From Clostridiales bacterium (GTDB lineage Bacteria > Bacillota_A > Clostridia > Saccharofermentanales > Saccharofermentanaceae), in assembly GCA_024695545.1 (NCBI GenBank), contig JAILHZ010000002.1, positions 1-64,000 on the forward strand: a stretch of 64,000 nucleotides of DNA, written 5' to 3'. A program made the position numbers and the translations under genes. The notes beneath the pieces were generated by a model. That model was not told where the DNA came from, made no database searches, and worked only from the letters and a program-made list of their open reading frames with translations. How positions within the stretch are numbered: the first letter of the stretch is position 1; every line of letters begins with the position of its first letter. Shown piece after piece: positions 52,793 through 61,370 of this stretch.

Positions 52793-54409
52793 TTACTCTT
52801 CGTTTTTCTGATACTGTTCGAAGAACCTTAATGCGACTTCTTTCTTGTTCTGCGGGTGAAGATCATTATAGAATCCAAGATCATACGTCGGAATCACATA
52901 GCAGTCCGGGATCTCAGAAACGACTTCATTCTGAACTTTACGGACCCCGTCAAAAGGATCCTCTTCATAAACAGGACCGTCTCCAAGCCAGTACGTGACC
53001 TCAGCCATATAGAATGGCGCCTTTTCTCCGAAAAGCTCCCGCCACTCTTTTACCATGTCCTTAAGAAGCGGAGCATAATACTGAGGATATTCGCAGTTTG
53101 ACTCACCCTGATAGAAAAGGATAGCCTTACAAGCAGTATCCCGGATCGGGTAAAGCATAGAATTAAAGAGTGCCGTCGGTGACCAGTTAAAGAATGTCTG
53201 GCCTTCCAGTGGTCCTGCTTCATATCCGAATCTCATATTCCAATCCCCGCTAAGATCGATCTTCTGATCGACAAGAAGTAGATAATACGGGCATTCTTTT
53301 ACCGCTCCGCCGATATTTGTATCGATTACAAGACGGATCGTGATCGTATTCTCACCTTCATGAAGGATACCGGGTTTCAGGAAGAATCTTCTCGGCGGAT
53401 ACTTGAATCCGAATCCTCCTACCATCTGTCCGTTGACAAATGTAGTGTCTCCATCCATCAGCGTACCGAGACGAAGTTCAACTTCACGTTCGCACCAGGA
53501 AGCAGGAATATTCACCGTTTTCTGAAGCCAGACACTTCCCTTATACTGTTCATACTTCGTCTGATAGAAGGTCGATGGCATAACAAAGGTCTCATATTCC
53601 GCTTCAGGCCACTTTTCTACCCAGTTAGAAGACAGACCGGGATCATTGTCATCCACGTTTTTGTGCCATGCATCCAGACGATCCATGTCCTCTTTTACCA
53701 CCGAGGCAACATAGTTCATATCATTGTACTTCGCAAGCTTTTCCTTGTAGCACCACAGACAGCCCTTGCTCTTATCACCGTTACATTTGCCAGAATCCTT
53801 ATATTCGGGTTCGATACGGGAAAAGCACTGTCGAAGGTTCTCCTCGCTCATAAGACTCTCGACCGGCGCACCGCCGACCGCTGTCTGAATCAGACCTACC
53901 GGAATATGATCTTTAAGATATTTCTCTTTTGCAAAGTAGAAACCGATAGCGCTGAAATTATCAATATGCTTCTGATCGGCATTGACCCATGCACCACCGT
54001 CAAGAATATCATTCTTCTTTCCGAAAAGAGGGATCTTCGGGACTTCAAACTGACGGATCTCAGAAAAATCAGCGCTTCTGATCTCATCGTAATGATAATC
54101 AGTCGTCCAGATCATCGGCAGTTCCATATTTGACTGACCGCCGAGTACATAAACATCACCGAAAAGGATCCCGTTGACCACTTCTGCTTCCGTGCCGTTG
54201 ACACTGACCGATAATGAATGAGGTCCGCCTGCCTGCATTTCCGGAATCACAGCCGTCCAGTTCATCGTATTACTATCTGATACCACAGAAAGTGCTTTTC
54301 CATCAAATAAGACCGAGATGGTCTCACCCTTTTCAAATGATCCGCGGATCTTGTTCTCCACATCACGCTGAAGGATCAAGCCATCGCTAAAAAGACTGGA
54401 AAGCTTCAT
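52793..54409 (-). CDS. sialate O-acetylesterase-like (SASA) carbohydrate esterase
   Basis: The 538-residue protein has the SGNH-type nucleophile S93 in LGGQSNMELPM, a central jelly-roll-like insert (about 270-400) and the C-terminal FYQGESNCEYPQYY and YNDLHPQNKKE with the Asp/His pair. This is the layout of SASA-family acetylesterases that deacetylate sialic acids or plant glycans. No signal peptide is visible, so it probably acts on imported sugars. It is the last gene downstream of the ABC transporter group. Confidence 0.9.
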   Translation of the reverse strand: MKLSSLFSDGLILQRDVENKIRGSFEKGETISVLFDGKALSVVSDSNTMNWTAVIPEMQAGGPHSLSVSVNGTEAEVVNGILFGDVYVLGGQSNMELPMIWTTDYHYDEIRSADFSEIRQFEVPKIPLFGKKNDILDGGAWVNADQKHIDNFSAIGFYFAKEKYLKDHIPVGLIQTAVGGAPVESLMSEENLRQCFSRIEPEYKDSGKCNGDKSKGCLWCYKEKLAKYNDMNYVASVVKEDMDRLDAWHKNVDDNDPGLSSNWVEKWPEAEYETFVMPSTFYQTKYEQYKGSVWLQKTVNIPASWCEREVELRLGTLMDGDTTFVNGQMVGGFGFKYPPRRFFLKPGILHEGENTITIRLVIDTNIGGAVKECPYYLLLVDQKIDLSGDWNMRFGYEAGPLEGQTFFNWSPTALFNSMLYPIRDTACKAILFYQGESNCEYPQYYAPLLKDMVKEWRELFGEKAPFYMAEVTYWLGDGPVYEEDPFDGVRKVQNEVVSEIPDCYVIPTYDLGFYNDLHPQNKKEVALRFFEQYQKNEE

Positions 54410-54419
54410 ATAAACCTCC

Positions 54420-55076
54420 TTATTCGGACATTAAGTAATCTAACATCTTCTCATTCATTTCCCTGTGATCTTTTTTGATCGAAAAGCACAGGTATACTTC
54501 ATCCTGACGGACACCGAGTTTCTCTTTCATAGTATCCGACAGTCTAATGGCTTCAGGTGTTCCCGAAGTACTTGAAAGGATCTCACTTTGACTGTAATTC
54601 GAATAATTCGTAAGAGTCGAAAGATCTAAGAATATTTCAAATGACATGAAATACTCATATTTCTCTTTTGACACAAGAAGATACTGGAACATATCCCCTT
54701 CAAGCTGGGATATAAACGCCATCTCAACGGAGCTTTCGTTATAGTCACCACTTGTAGGCACAAAGATAACATTCCCGCCATAACTGGCTTTTTTCTTCGA
54801 ATACCCGTCTCCGAGATATTTTATGAATCCGTCCGACAGAAAATCATTTCCATCTTCTGATATGTCAATACCGACTCCGGCTCCGGCATACACGATCTTC
54901 TTATTCTGGATAATATCGTGAGCCAGCCATACAACAACCAGAAGGATCGCAAGAACAATCAGTACCTTGATCAGATAATAATCACGGAAATACTGGAGTT
55001 TCTGCTGAAATGTCATATTGGAGAGTTTCTTTTTTTCTTCAGATAATGAAGTCTTTAAAGATTCATTTTCCGCCAT
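54420..55076 (-). CDS. unknown membrane-anchored protein
   Basis: I cannot assign a function. The 218-residue protein has a charged N-terminus with SNMTFQQKLQYFRDYY, one membrane segment (about 36-54) and an extracytoplasmic domain of 160 residues without Cys pairs in a known pattern. It is 2 bases after the DUF624 gene and 11 bases before the esterase gene, so it belongs to the sugar uptake locus. It may be a partner of the DUF624 protein. Confidence 0.75.
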   Translation of the reverse strand: MAENESLKTSLSEEKKKLSNMTFQQKLQYFRDYYLIKVLIVLAILLVVVWLAHDIIQNKKIVYAGAGVGIDISEDGNDFLSDGFIKYLGDGYSKKKASYGGNVIFVPTSGDYNESSVEMAFISQLEGDMFQYLLVSKEKYEYFMSFEIFLDLSTLTNYSNYSQSEILSSTSGTPEAIRLSDTMKEKLGVRQDEVYLCFSIKKDHREMNEKMLDYLMSE

Positions 55077-55078
55077 GT

Positions 55079-55762
55079 TTAACTGTCCGCCTCCTCTGTA
55101 TCGTTAGATTCCTCTTTTTCTTCTTCATTCTCAGGTGTAGTTTCAGCGTATTGTTCTTCTAGTTTCTTAAAACCACGCATCAGGATCAGACAGAGACAGA
55201 ATACGACGATCACATGACCAAGAGTTATAACTACAGGCAGGAAACGTGCATATTTCACACACAGATACAGGGCAAAGACCGCAACAATAGCAACAGAAAG
55301 AAGGCCGATGAAATATACCATCGAGAATAAAACAGCTGTCTTAAAGGCTTCTTTAATAGTTACTTGAAATCTAGCAATAATCGGGAAGATAGTCATGATA
55401 ATAAATGACACGATCATTGTCGTAATAATGGCCGCCATTAAATAGATCGGAGAAACATTTCCGATACCATTATCAAAGATCCAGTTCCAATCTATGATCA
55501 GTAAGCAACAGGCCCCGAGCAGAACGATCCAGACTATCAGGGATTGCTTGAAGTTTTCAACAAAAGCCTTAAAGAATGGACGAAAGATTGCAGGGTCTTC
55601 TTTTCTTACGATTCGCATGGCCACATCATACTTTGCCGTTAGCGCAGGTCCGATCGTGATAATCGGAATACAGCAAATCACACACAGGACATTTAAAATC
55701 ATCAGATCAAATACTGTGTTCAGAAACGACATCAACGGGCTATCGTACTTGAAAATATCCAT
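55079..55762 (-). CDS. DUF624 (YesL-like) membrane protein
   Basis: The 227-residue protein has about five to six membrane segments and the DUF624 features MSFLNTVFDLMILNVLCVICCIPIITIGPA near the start. YesL-type proteins accompany YesMN regulators and Lpl-type sugar transporters; their function is not established. The C-terminus is strongly acidic (Glu/Asp-rich). AAGGAG precedes the ATG. Confidence 0.9.
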   Translation of the reverse strand: MDIFKYDSPLMSFLNTVFDLMILNVLCVICCIPIITIGPALTAKYDVAMRIVRKEDPAIFRPFFKAFVENFKQSLIVWIVLLGACCLLIIDWNWIFDNGIGNVSPIYLMAAIITTMIVSFIIMTIFPIIARFQVTIKEAFKTAVLFSMVYFIGLLSVAIVAVFALYLCVKYARFLPVVITLGHVIVVFCLCLILMRGFKKLEEQYAETTPENEEEKEESNDTEEADS

Positions 55763-55783
55763 TACCTCACTCCTTCGTCAAAG

Positions 55784-55812
55784 ATTTTACGCAAAAAAAT
55801 GCTACCTGTCCA
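55784..55812 (-). promoter_or_regulatory. candidate promoter of the DUF624 gene, -35 inside the upstream terminator
   Basis: TGGACA (55812-55807) and TAAAAT (55789-55784) are 17 bases apart on the minus strand. The -35 falls in the stem-loop of the permease terminator. Confidence 0.45.
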
Positions 55813-55833
55813 TACGAATACAGACAGGTAGCA
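55793..55833 (-). terminator. terminator of the ABC transporter genes
   Basis: TGCTACCTGTC (55800-55810) and GACAGGTAGCA (55823-55833) form a perfect 11-bp stem, followed by seven T on the minus strand, 15 bases past the LplC-like stop. Confidence 0.88.
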
Positions 55834-55847
55834 GAATTTTGCAAGTA

Positions 55848-56750
55848 TTACTCTTTTACACCACCGATAGTAAGACCGGTGACAAAGTATCTCTGCAGGA
55901 ACGGATACAGGCAGATGATCGGCAACATGGTTGCGATCGTAGCAGCTGCACGAACCTGGATCTCAGTAGTCATGTTCTCAGTCTTACCTTCACTTGTAGT
56001 AGAAGGATTCAACTGTGTAAGAGAACTGAGGAGCTTCTGAAGCTCATACTGAAGAGTAGTGTTCTTTTCCTTAAGTCTGTTGTAGATCATGGCGTCGAAC
56101 CAGGAGTTCCAGTGCCATACAGCAACAAACAGGAAGACTGTCGCGTAAACCGGCTTACAAAGAGGTGAAATGATTCTTGTAAATACGGTCATGTGACCAG
56201 CACCATCGAGCTGAGCAGACTCTTCATAAGAATCCGGAAGAGAGTTCATATAAGTGCGGAGGACGAGAAGATTAAATGCACTTACAAGACCCGGGAAAAT
56301 ATATACCCAGAATGTTCCGGTCAGATGGAGATATCTCATCAGGATAACCGACGGAATAAGACCGCCGCTTGCATACATTGTGATAACCCAGAAAAGTGAG
56401 AGACTCTTCTTAAAGATAAAGTTCTTTCTGGAAACGATGAACGCAAGAAGTGCGTTTGCACCCAGCGACAGGAAGGATGCCAGGAATGTACGAGATACCG
56501 TTACGATAAGACCTCTACGGAAGCCCTGCATCGCAAATACTTTCTCATACGCTGCCGTGGTAGGCTTTCTCGGAAGCAAGTGAATATTCTTAAGAATAGC
56601 TTCAGAGCTGTCAGAGAAAGAATACGCTACAGTATTCAGTACAGGATAAAGAGTTACGATACAGAACAGAATAAGGAATATCGTATTACAGATAACGAAT
56701 GCCCAGTCCCATCCTGACATTTTGGTTTTAAAGAGTTTCTTTTTAAACAT
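55848..56750 (-). CDS. carbohydrate ABC transporter permease (LplC/YtcP-like)
   Basis: The 300-residue protein has six membrane segments and the EAA coupling loop YEESAQLDGAGHMTVFTRIISP that contacts the ATPase. The VVNTVAYSFSDSSEAIL-type start and the C-terminal QRYFVTGLTIGGVKE are typical of the LplC branch. It forms a dimer with the LplB-like permease encoded 14 bases upstream. Confidence 0.93.
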   Translation of the reverse strand: MFKKKLFKTKMSGWDWAFVICNTIFLILFCIVTLYPVLNTVAYSFSDSSEAILKNIHLLPRKPTTAAYEKVFAMQGFRRGLIVTVSRTFLASFLSLGANALLAFIVSRKNFIFKKSLSLFWVITMYASGGLIPSVILMRYLHLTGTFWVYIFPGLVSAFNLLVLRTYMNSLPDSYEESAQLDGAGHMTVFTRIISPLCKPVYATVFLFVAVWHWNSWFDAMIYNRLKEKNTTLQYELQKLLSSLTQLNPSTTSEGKTENMTTEIQVRAAATIATMLPIICLYPFLQRYFVTGLTIGGVKE

Positions 56751-56764
56751 ATGCTTCCACCTCC

Positions 56765-57712
56765 CTAGAACAGACGTTCATCGCCTGTCTTCTTCGCAAT
56801 GAAGTTAAATAGGAAGATCAGGAACATAGATACAAATGTTTTAAATACACCTGCTGCAGTACCTAGCGAGTAGTTCTTCATACCATAGTTAAGAACGTAG
56901 ATATCAATCGTCTCAGAAACCGGCTTCAGAACACCAAGACCAAGCAGATACTGAACTTCAAAACCAGCATTGATAACATTACCGATATTCATGATCAACA
57001 GAATGATGATCGTAGAGCGAATACCCGGAAGTGTAATATTCTTAATTTTCTGCCATCTGCCGGCACCATCAATAGAAGCCGCTTCATAAAGAGACGGATC
57101 AATAGATGTAATCGTAGCCAGGTAGATGATAGCATTCCAACCGGTTTCCTTCCAAACATTGGATATGGCAACAATCGGCCAGAAATACTGAGTGTGCATG
57201 AAAAAGCTGATAGGATTCTTAATAATTCCTAAACTCATGAGAAGTTCATTGATCATACCCTTTGTTGCGAAAGCATCCTTAACGATACTTGTAACAACGA
57301 TCCAGGAAAGGAAGTGCGGGAGGTAAGAAATCGTCTGAACGGCTTTCTTACCGATAACGTTACGAACTTCACTTAAGAGAATAGCAAATCCGATAGCAGT
57401 TACTGTTGTAGCAATAAGGTTTATAACACCCATTGCAAGTGTGTTACGGATAACACGCAGGAAGGTCTTATCTTCAAAAAGGACTTTAAACCACTTGAAT
57501 CCGACCTTCTCAGATTTAAAGATACCATCCTTGAGCTTAAAGTTCTCAAAGGCCATTGCCCATCCGCAAAGCGGCAGGTAATAGAAAACGATACCGTAAA
57601 TAACATACAAGCCAGCAATGATAAGCAAAACGCTCTGACGTCTTACTTCTGTCTTGTTGAGTTTATTCTTAAGAACGACGGCCTCTGCATCGCCCTTTTT
57701 ACCAACCTTCAT
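56765..57712 (-). CDS. carbohydrate ABC transporter permease (LplB-like)
   Basis: The 315-residue protein has a long N-terminal tail and six membrane segments with the EAA loop PSLYEAASIDGAGRWQKIKNITLP. LplB-type permeases import oligosaccharides or complex glycan fragments. No ATPase gene is present in the locus, so a shared MsmX-type ATPase is expected. An unusual hairpin separates it from the binding-protein gene. Confidence 0.93.
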   Translation of the reverse strand: MKVGKKGDAEAVVLKNKLNKTEVRRQSVLLIIAGLYVIYGIVFYYLPLCGWAMAFENFKLKDGIFKSEKVGFKWFKVLFEDKTFLRVIRNTLAMGVINLIATTVTAIGFAILLSEVRNVIGKKAVQTISYLPHFLSWIVVTSIVKDAFATKGMINELLMSLGIIKNPISFFMHTQYFWPIVAISNVWKETGWNAIIYLATITSIDPSLYEAASIDGAGRWQKIKNITLPGIRSTIIILLIMNIGNVINAGFEVQYLLGLGVLKPVSETIDIYVLNYGMKNYSLGTAAGVFKTFVSMFLIFLFNFIAKKTGDERLF

Positions 57713-57740
57713 GTGATTAGCTTCCCCCTAAACCTAGTGA

Positions 57741-57772
57741 TGGCAACCACAGTCGTACAACAGTGGTTGCCA
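57741..57772 (-). promoter_or_regulatory. intercistronic hairpin between binding-protein and permease genes
   Basis: TGGCAACCAC (57741-57750) and GTGGTTGCCA (57763-57772) form a perfect 10-bp stem with a 12-base loop and no T-tract. It is suited to protect the 3' end of the binding-protein mRNA and lower downstream permease expression. Confidence 0.6.
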
Positions 57773-57798
57773 CCACAGATCATTTAGTTAATGAAATC

Positions 57799-59571
57799 TT
57801 ACTTACCGAGCTCGAAGCGGCGGTCAAGTTCTTTCTGCATTTCTGCGAGGAATACTTCCGGCTTACAATCATTGTATGCCTTCATGTACTTCTCCCAGTC
57901 AGACTCGAAGTTCTTAGATGTGATAACCTTCGGGAGCCACTCGTGCTTGCAGTCACCCATCTTTGTCCAAGCCATACCGTAATCAGTTGTTGTATCCATG
58001 TCATTGGAGTGAGAGTACATCGGATACCAGAAACCGAGAGTTGTGATGTGCTCAGATCTGAGGAAGTCACCGTAAGAAGTATATCCGTAAGCGTCGAATG
58101 CCTTCTTGAGCGGTTCAGAAAGAGTTGCGAAGAATTCGGACTCCTGATCGCCCGGCTTCATAGCGTTCTTACCATCACGGGAAGTACCGCCCCACTGCGG
58201 GAAGTAGGAGTATGTGCAAACGTGCTTAGCAAGGTAAGCATCAGACTGCCAGTTCTGTCTCATCTCTTCTGTTCTGTAGTACAGACCATTGTCGTCTACT
58301 AAGTAGTCAACATCCTTGATACCCCAGAAACGGAGGTCATGGATATCCTGGTCAAGGCAAGTGTTAAGGAACTTAAATGCCTTATCCGGGTTGTTGCACT
58401 TTGTTGTTACGCAGATACCGGAAGAAACGTTCGGTACGTCTGCATAAGCGTGCCACTGGTTCTTTGTCTGACCCTTCTGAGCAACGAGTCCGAGAGGTAC
58501 ATAGTTGTAACCCTTCTTATCGAAGCCCTTCTCGATGAATGTGTTGTTGATCTGCGAAAAATCCCAGTTCTGGTCGCACATACCGAGAACGGAGCCGGAA
58601 GCCAACTTAGCGATATATGTATCGTAGTCCATTGTAGCGAACTCCTGATCCATGATACCAGCGTTGTAAACTTCGTTCAGCTTCTTGAAGTACATCTTAG
58701 CTGTAGGTGTAACGTTGTAGTCTTCGATCTTCGGATGTTCCGGATCATCAATGTTAACGATAACGGAACCATCGTTCGGATAACCATCGAGGAACTCAGG
58801 TGCGTTCTCAACGCAGAAATATCTCCAGCCTTCGCAGAGAGCTGTGTAAGCGATAACTTCTGTGCCGTCTTCGTTCTTCGGATACTTCTTAGCATAGTTG
58901 TCAAGAAGTGCGAAGTACTCGTCGAGAGTCTCGATTACCGGATAGCCAGCATCCTCAAGAACACGAACCTGTACCCAGAAAGCTTCGTCGTTGTGACCTC
59001 TTGTCTTCGGCTCGCCGTATGTCTTACCGAAAACGTTAGCCCAGTAGATGTGACCATCAGCCTGACGGAAGAGCTCCCACTGCTTATCAGTGAACATTTC
59101 CTTGAGCTGTGCGTAAGCAGGATCTGCAAGATAATCGTCCCAAGCAACGAGGCAATCATTCTCAGCAAGCATCTTACATCCGTTACCACCATCGATGAAG
59201 TCCGGCAGATCACCGGAAGCGATCATGGTACCAACAGCCTCAGCTGAATCCTGGTTAGCATTCCATGTTTCCTTAATACGGACACCTGTGCGCTTAGCCA
59301 GTTCTTCCTGAATGTCGTTTCCATCATTGATTTCCTTGTTAGCCATGAAAGCAAGGAATGTGTAGTCATCGATTTCCTCAGCTACACTTGCGGAGCTCTC
59401 TGTAGAGCTGCCATCTGCAGAAGAATCTGCAGAACTGTCTGCTGCACTTGCGGTAGTATCAGAAGCGCTAGAATCCTTGCTCTCGTCGCTCTTCTTCTTA
59501 GAGCATCCAGCAAAAGAACCTACTGCCATCATACAAGCCAATGTAACAGCAAAAATCTTCTTCGATTTCAT
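57799..59571 (-). CDS. extracellular solute-binding lipoprotein (LplA-like)
   Basis: The 590-residue protein has a signal peptide with lipobox FAGC (Cys23), then a Ser/Asp/Ala-rich linker (about 25-60) and a family 1-type binding domain. It should capture oligosaccharides for the LplBC-like permeases. I use the ATG at 59571, with GAAGGAGG before it; the upstream in-frame start has no ribosome site. The linker is low-complexity with many Ser codons. Confidence 0.93.
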   Translation of the reverse strand: MKSKKIFAVTLACMMAVGSFAGCSKKKSDESKDSSASDTTASAADSSADSSADGSSTESSASVAEEIDDYTFLAFMANKEINDGNDIQEELAKRTGVRIKETWNANQDSAEAVGTMIASGDLPDFIDGGNGCKMLAENDCLVAWDDYLADPAYAQLKEMFTDKQWELFRQADGHIYWANVFGKTYGEPKTRGHNDEAFWVQVRVLEDAGYPVIETLDEYFALLDNYAKKYPKNEDGTEVIAYTALCEGWRYFCVENAPEFLDGYPNDGSVIVNIDDPEHPKIEDYNVTPTAKMYFKKLNEVYNAGIMDQEFATMDYDTYIAKLASGSVLGMCDQNWDFSQINNTFIEKGFDKKGYNYVPLGLVAQKGQTKNQWHAYADVPNVSSGICVTTKCNNPDKAFKFLNTCLDQDIHDLRFWGIKDVDYLVDDNGLYYRTEEMRQNWQSDAYLAKHVCTYSYFPQWGGTSRDGKNAMKPGDQESEFFATLSEPLKKAFDAYGYTSYGDFLRSEHITTLGFWYPMYSHSNDMDTTTDYGMAWTKMGDCKHEWLPKVITSKNFESDWEKYMKAYNDCKPEVFLAEMQKELDRRFELGK

Positions 59572-59592
59572 TATACAACCTCCTTCAAATTG

Positions 59593-59650
59593 AGTTGCTT
59601 GTTGCAACTTATTCTTTTTTAATTTTAGATTTCCATATTATTTCAAACAA
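59593..59650 (-). promoter_or_regulatory. promoter and 5'-UTR hairpin of the binding-protein gene
   Basis: TTGTTT (59650-59645) and TAAAAT (59627-59622) are 17 bases apart on the minus strand. Downstream, AGTTGC and GCAACT (59593-59609) form a 6-bp hairpin in the leader, shortly before the ribosome site. Confidence 0.6.
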
Positions 59651-59701
59651 CCCGAAAAACTCTTACTTAATTCATGAAAAAGTCTAGGCATGTTTCACAA
59701 C

Positions 59702-59729
59702 AAAAAACGCGCAAAATGATGCGCGTTTT
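59702..59729 (-). terminator. terminator of the sensor-regulator genes
   Basis: AAAACGCGC (59704-59712) pairs with GCGCGTTTT (59721-59729), followed by T6 on the minus strand, about 30 bases past the regulator stop. Confidence 0.88.
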
Positions 59730-59760
59730 ATGCTAGATGCCTCTATATATATGAAAGTCC

Positions 59761-61353
59761 CTATTTTTCGGGGTGTGTCTTCCTGTATTTTGACGGGGTG
59801 CAGCCCATAGTCTCAATGAATTTCCTGATGAAATAATCGCAGTCACGGTAGCCGACATCTGCAGCGATCTGATTGATTTTTTTATCAGAACAGATCAATT
59901 GGCGGGCCGCTTCATTAATTCTGTAATTTGTCAGGTAATCCTTGAAGGACTGGTTATACTTTTTTCGGAAGATCTGTCCCAGATAGGAACTGTTAATGAA
60001 ATACTTCTCACCCAGATTTCGGAGACTGATATTCTCGGCATAGTGATCACGGATATCTGCTTCAATGCTGGAAAGGATACCTCTTGATACGTTTTTGCGA
60101 AGGCCCATAAGATAATCCGCATATTCGATCGCGAAACGTTCCATATGCTGGCGGGAACCACGTTTGATCGAGTTTTCAAACGATTTCTCGGATATATACT
60201 GGATCACTTCCTCCTGGTTAACGTTGTCATCCTGTTCTGAAGCAAGATGGATCAGCTGGAAAAGCAGATAGTTGATATTCAGATCTATTACATTATTATT
60301 CTGACCGGATTTATTCATTTCCTCATAAAGATCAAGCACGGCTTTCTTTATTGAATCCTCATTATTGGACTGTATCGCATTGATGACCTCATCCAGACTG
60401 TTTTTACAAAGAACAATACCGCTCTGACTGAACTGGATATCCTCTTCATAGAAATACAGGTTCTTCTGCTTATGGAAACCCTTGATACTGCTGATACGGA
60501 TGCAGGAACTATATGACTTGGACAGAGAAGCTACATCCGGAACTGTTTTACCGCACATGATACGGACCGGTTTGGCAAGAAGAACGTCGAGTTTCTTTAG
60601 GAACATCTCGAAAAATTCGCGTTCAGTCATATCTCTTCTGGTGGCCATATTTTCACAATAGATGAATCCGACATCATAATTGTCTTTATCATAAGAAACG
60701 TCGAAGATAAAATGACTGGCATTCTCTTTCAGAATATCTTTGCAAGCGGAAAACATCTGTTTCTGCAGCATGCGGAGATCATAGTCATCCTCATCATCAG
60801 ATACCTGTTCGGTCATCATCTCGATATCAACAAACCGTATACCGCCTGCAAGCTGAAGATGATTGTTTACGTAATCAATATTCGACTCATCATATTTTCC
60901 TTTGATGATCGACATCAGATTAGTCGCAAGATAAGCATCTTCCATCGTCTTTTGATTCTCACGCACCTTCTCCTTCTCATCATTCAGATTCGAAACACGG
61001 TGCAGCAGATTAATCAGATCTTCTTTACTGACAGGCTTCAAGATGTAATCCAGGCAGTTATTACGGATCGCTCTCTGTACGAAGGAGAAATCATCATAAC
61101 CTGTAAGGAATACAAACTTTGCCTCGGAAAGATGCTGTCTCTCAACTTCATCCAGAAAATCCAGACCATTCATAACCGGCATTTTAATGTCGGAAATGAT
61201 CAGATCTATCTTGTGATTTGCAAGATAATCCAGAGCATCCTTACCATTGCTCATCAGGGCATCGATTTCAAAGCCCTCCTTATTCCAGTCGATCAGAAAC
61301 TGAAGACCCTGAAGGATATAAGGTTCGTCATCTACGATCATTACTTTTAACAT
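59761..61353 (-). CDS. YesN-type response regulator with AraC DNA-binding domain
   Basis: The 530-residue regulator has an N-terminal receiver with the acidic pair in VDDEP and phospho-acceptor D55 in LIISDIKMPVMNG, a long middle region and a C-terminal AraC-type double helix-turn-helix (about 430-530) with INQIAADVGYRDCDYFIRKF. It likely activates the adjacent binding-protein promoter when the sensor detects a sugar. I use the ATG at 61353 after GAGGGG; this start follows the histidine kinase stop. Confidence 0.93.
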   Translation of the reverse strand: MLKVMIVDDEPYILQGLQFLIDWNKEGFEIDALMSNGKDALDYLANHKIDLIISDIKMPVMNGLDFLDEVERQHLSEAKFVFLTGYDDFSFVQRAIRNNCLDYILKPVSKEDLINLLHRVSNLNDEKEKVRENQKTMEDAYLATNLMSIIKGKYDESNIDYVNNHLQLAGGIRFVDIEMMTEQVSDDEDDYDLRMLQKQMFSACKDILKENASHFIFDVSYDKDNYDVGFIYCENMATRRDMTEREFFEMFLKKLDVLLAKPVRIMCGKTVPDVASLSKSYSSCIRISSIKGFHKQKNLYFYEEDIQFSQSGIVLCKNSLDEVINAIQSNNEDSIKKAVLDLYEEMNKSGQNNNVIDLNINYLLFQLIHLASEQDDNVNQEEVIQYISEKSFENSIKRGSRQHMERFAIEYADYLMGLRKNVSRGILSSIEADIRDHYAENISLRNLGEKYFINSSYLGQIFRKKYNQSFKDYLTNYRINEAARQLICSDKKINQIAADVGYRDCDYFIRKFIETMGCTPSKYRKTHPEK

Positions 61354-61370
61354 ATGCGCATCCCCTCTTC

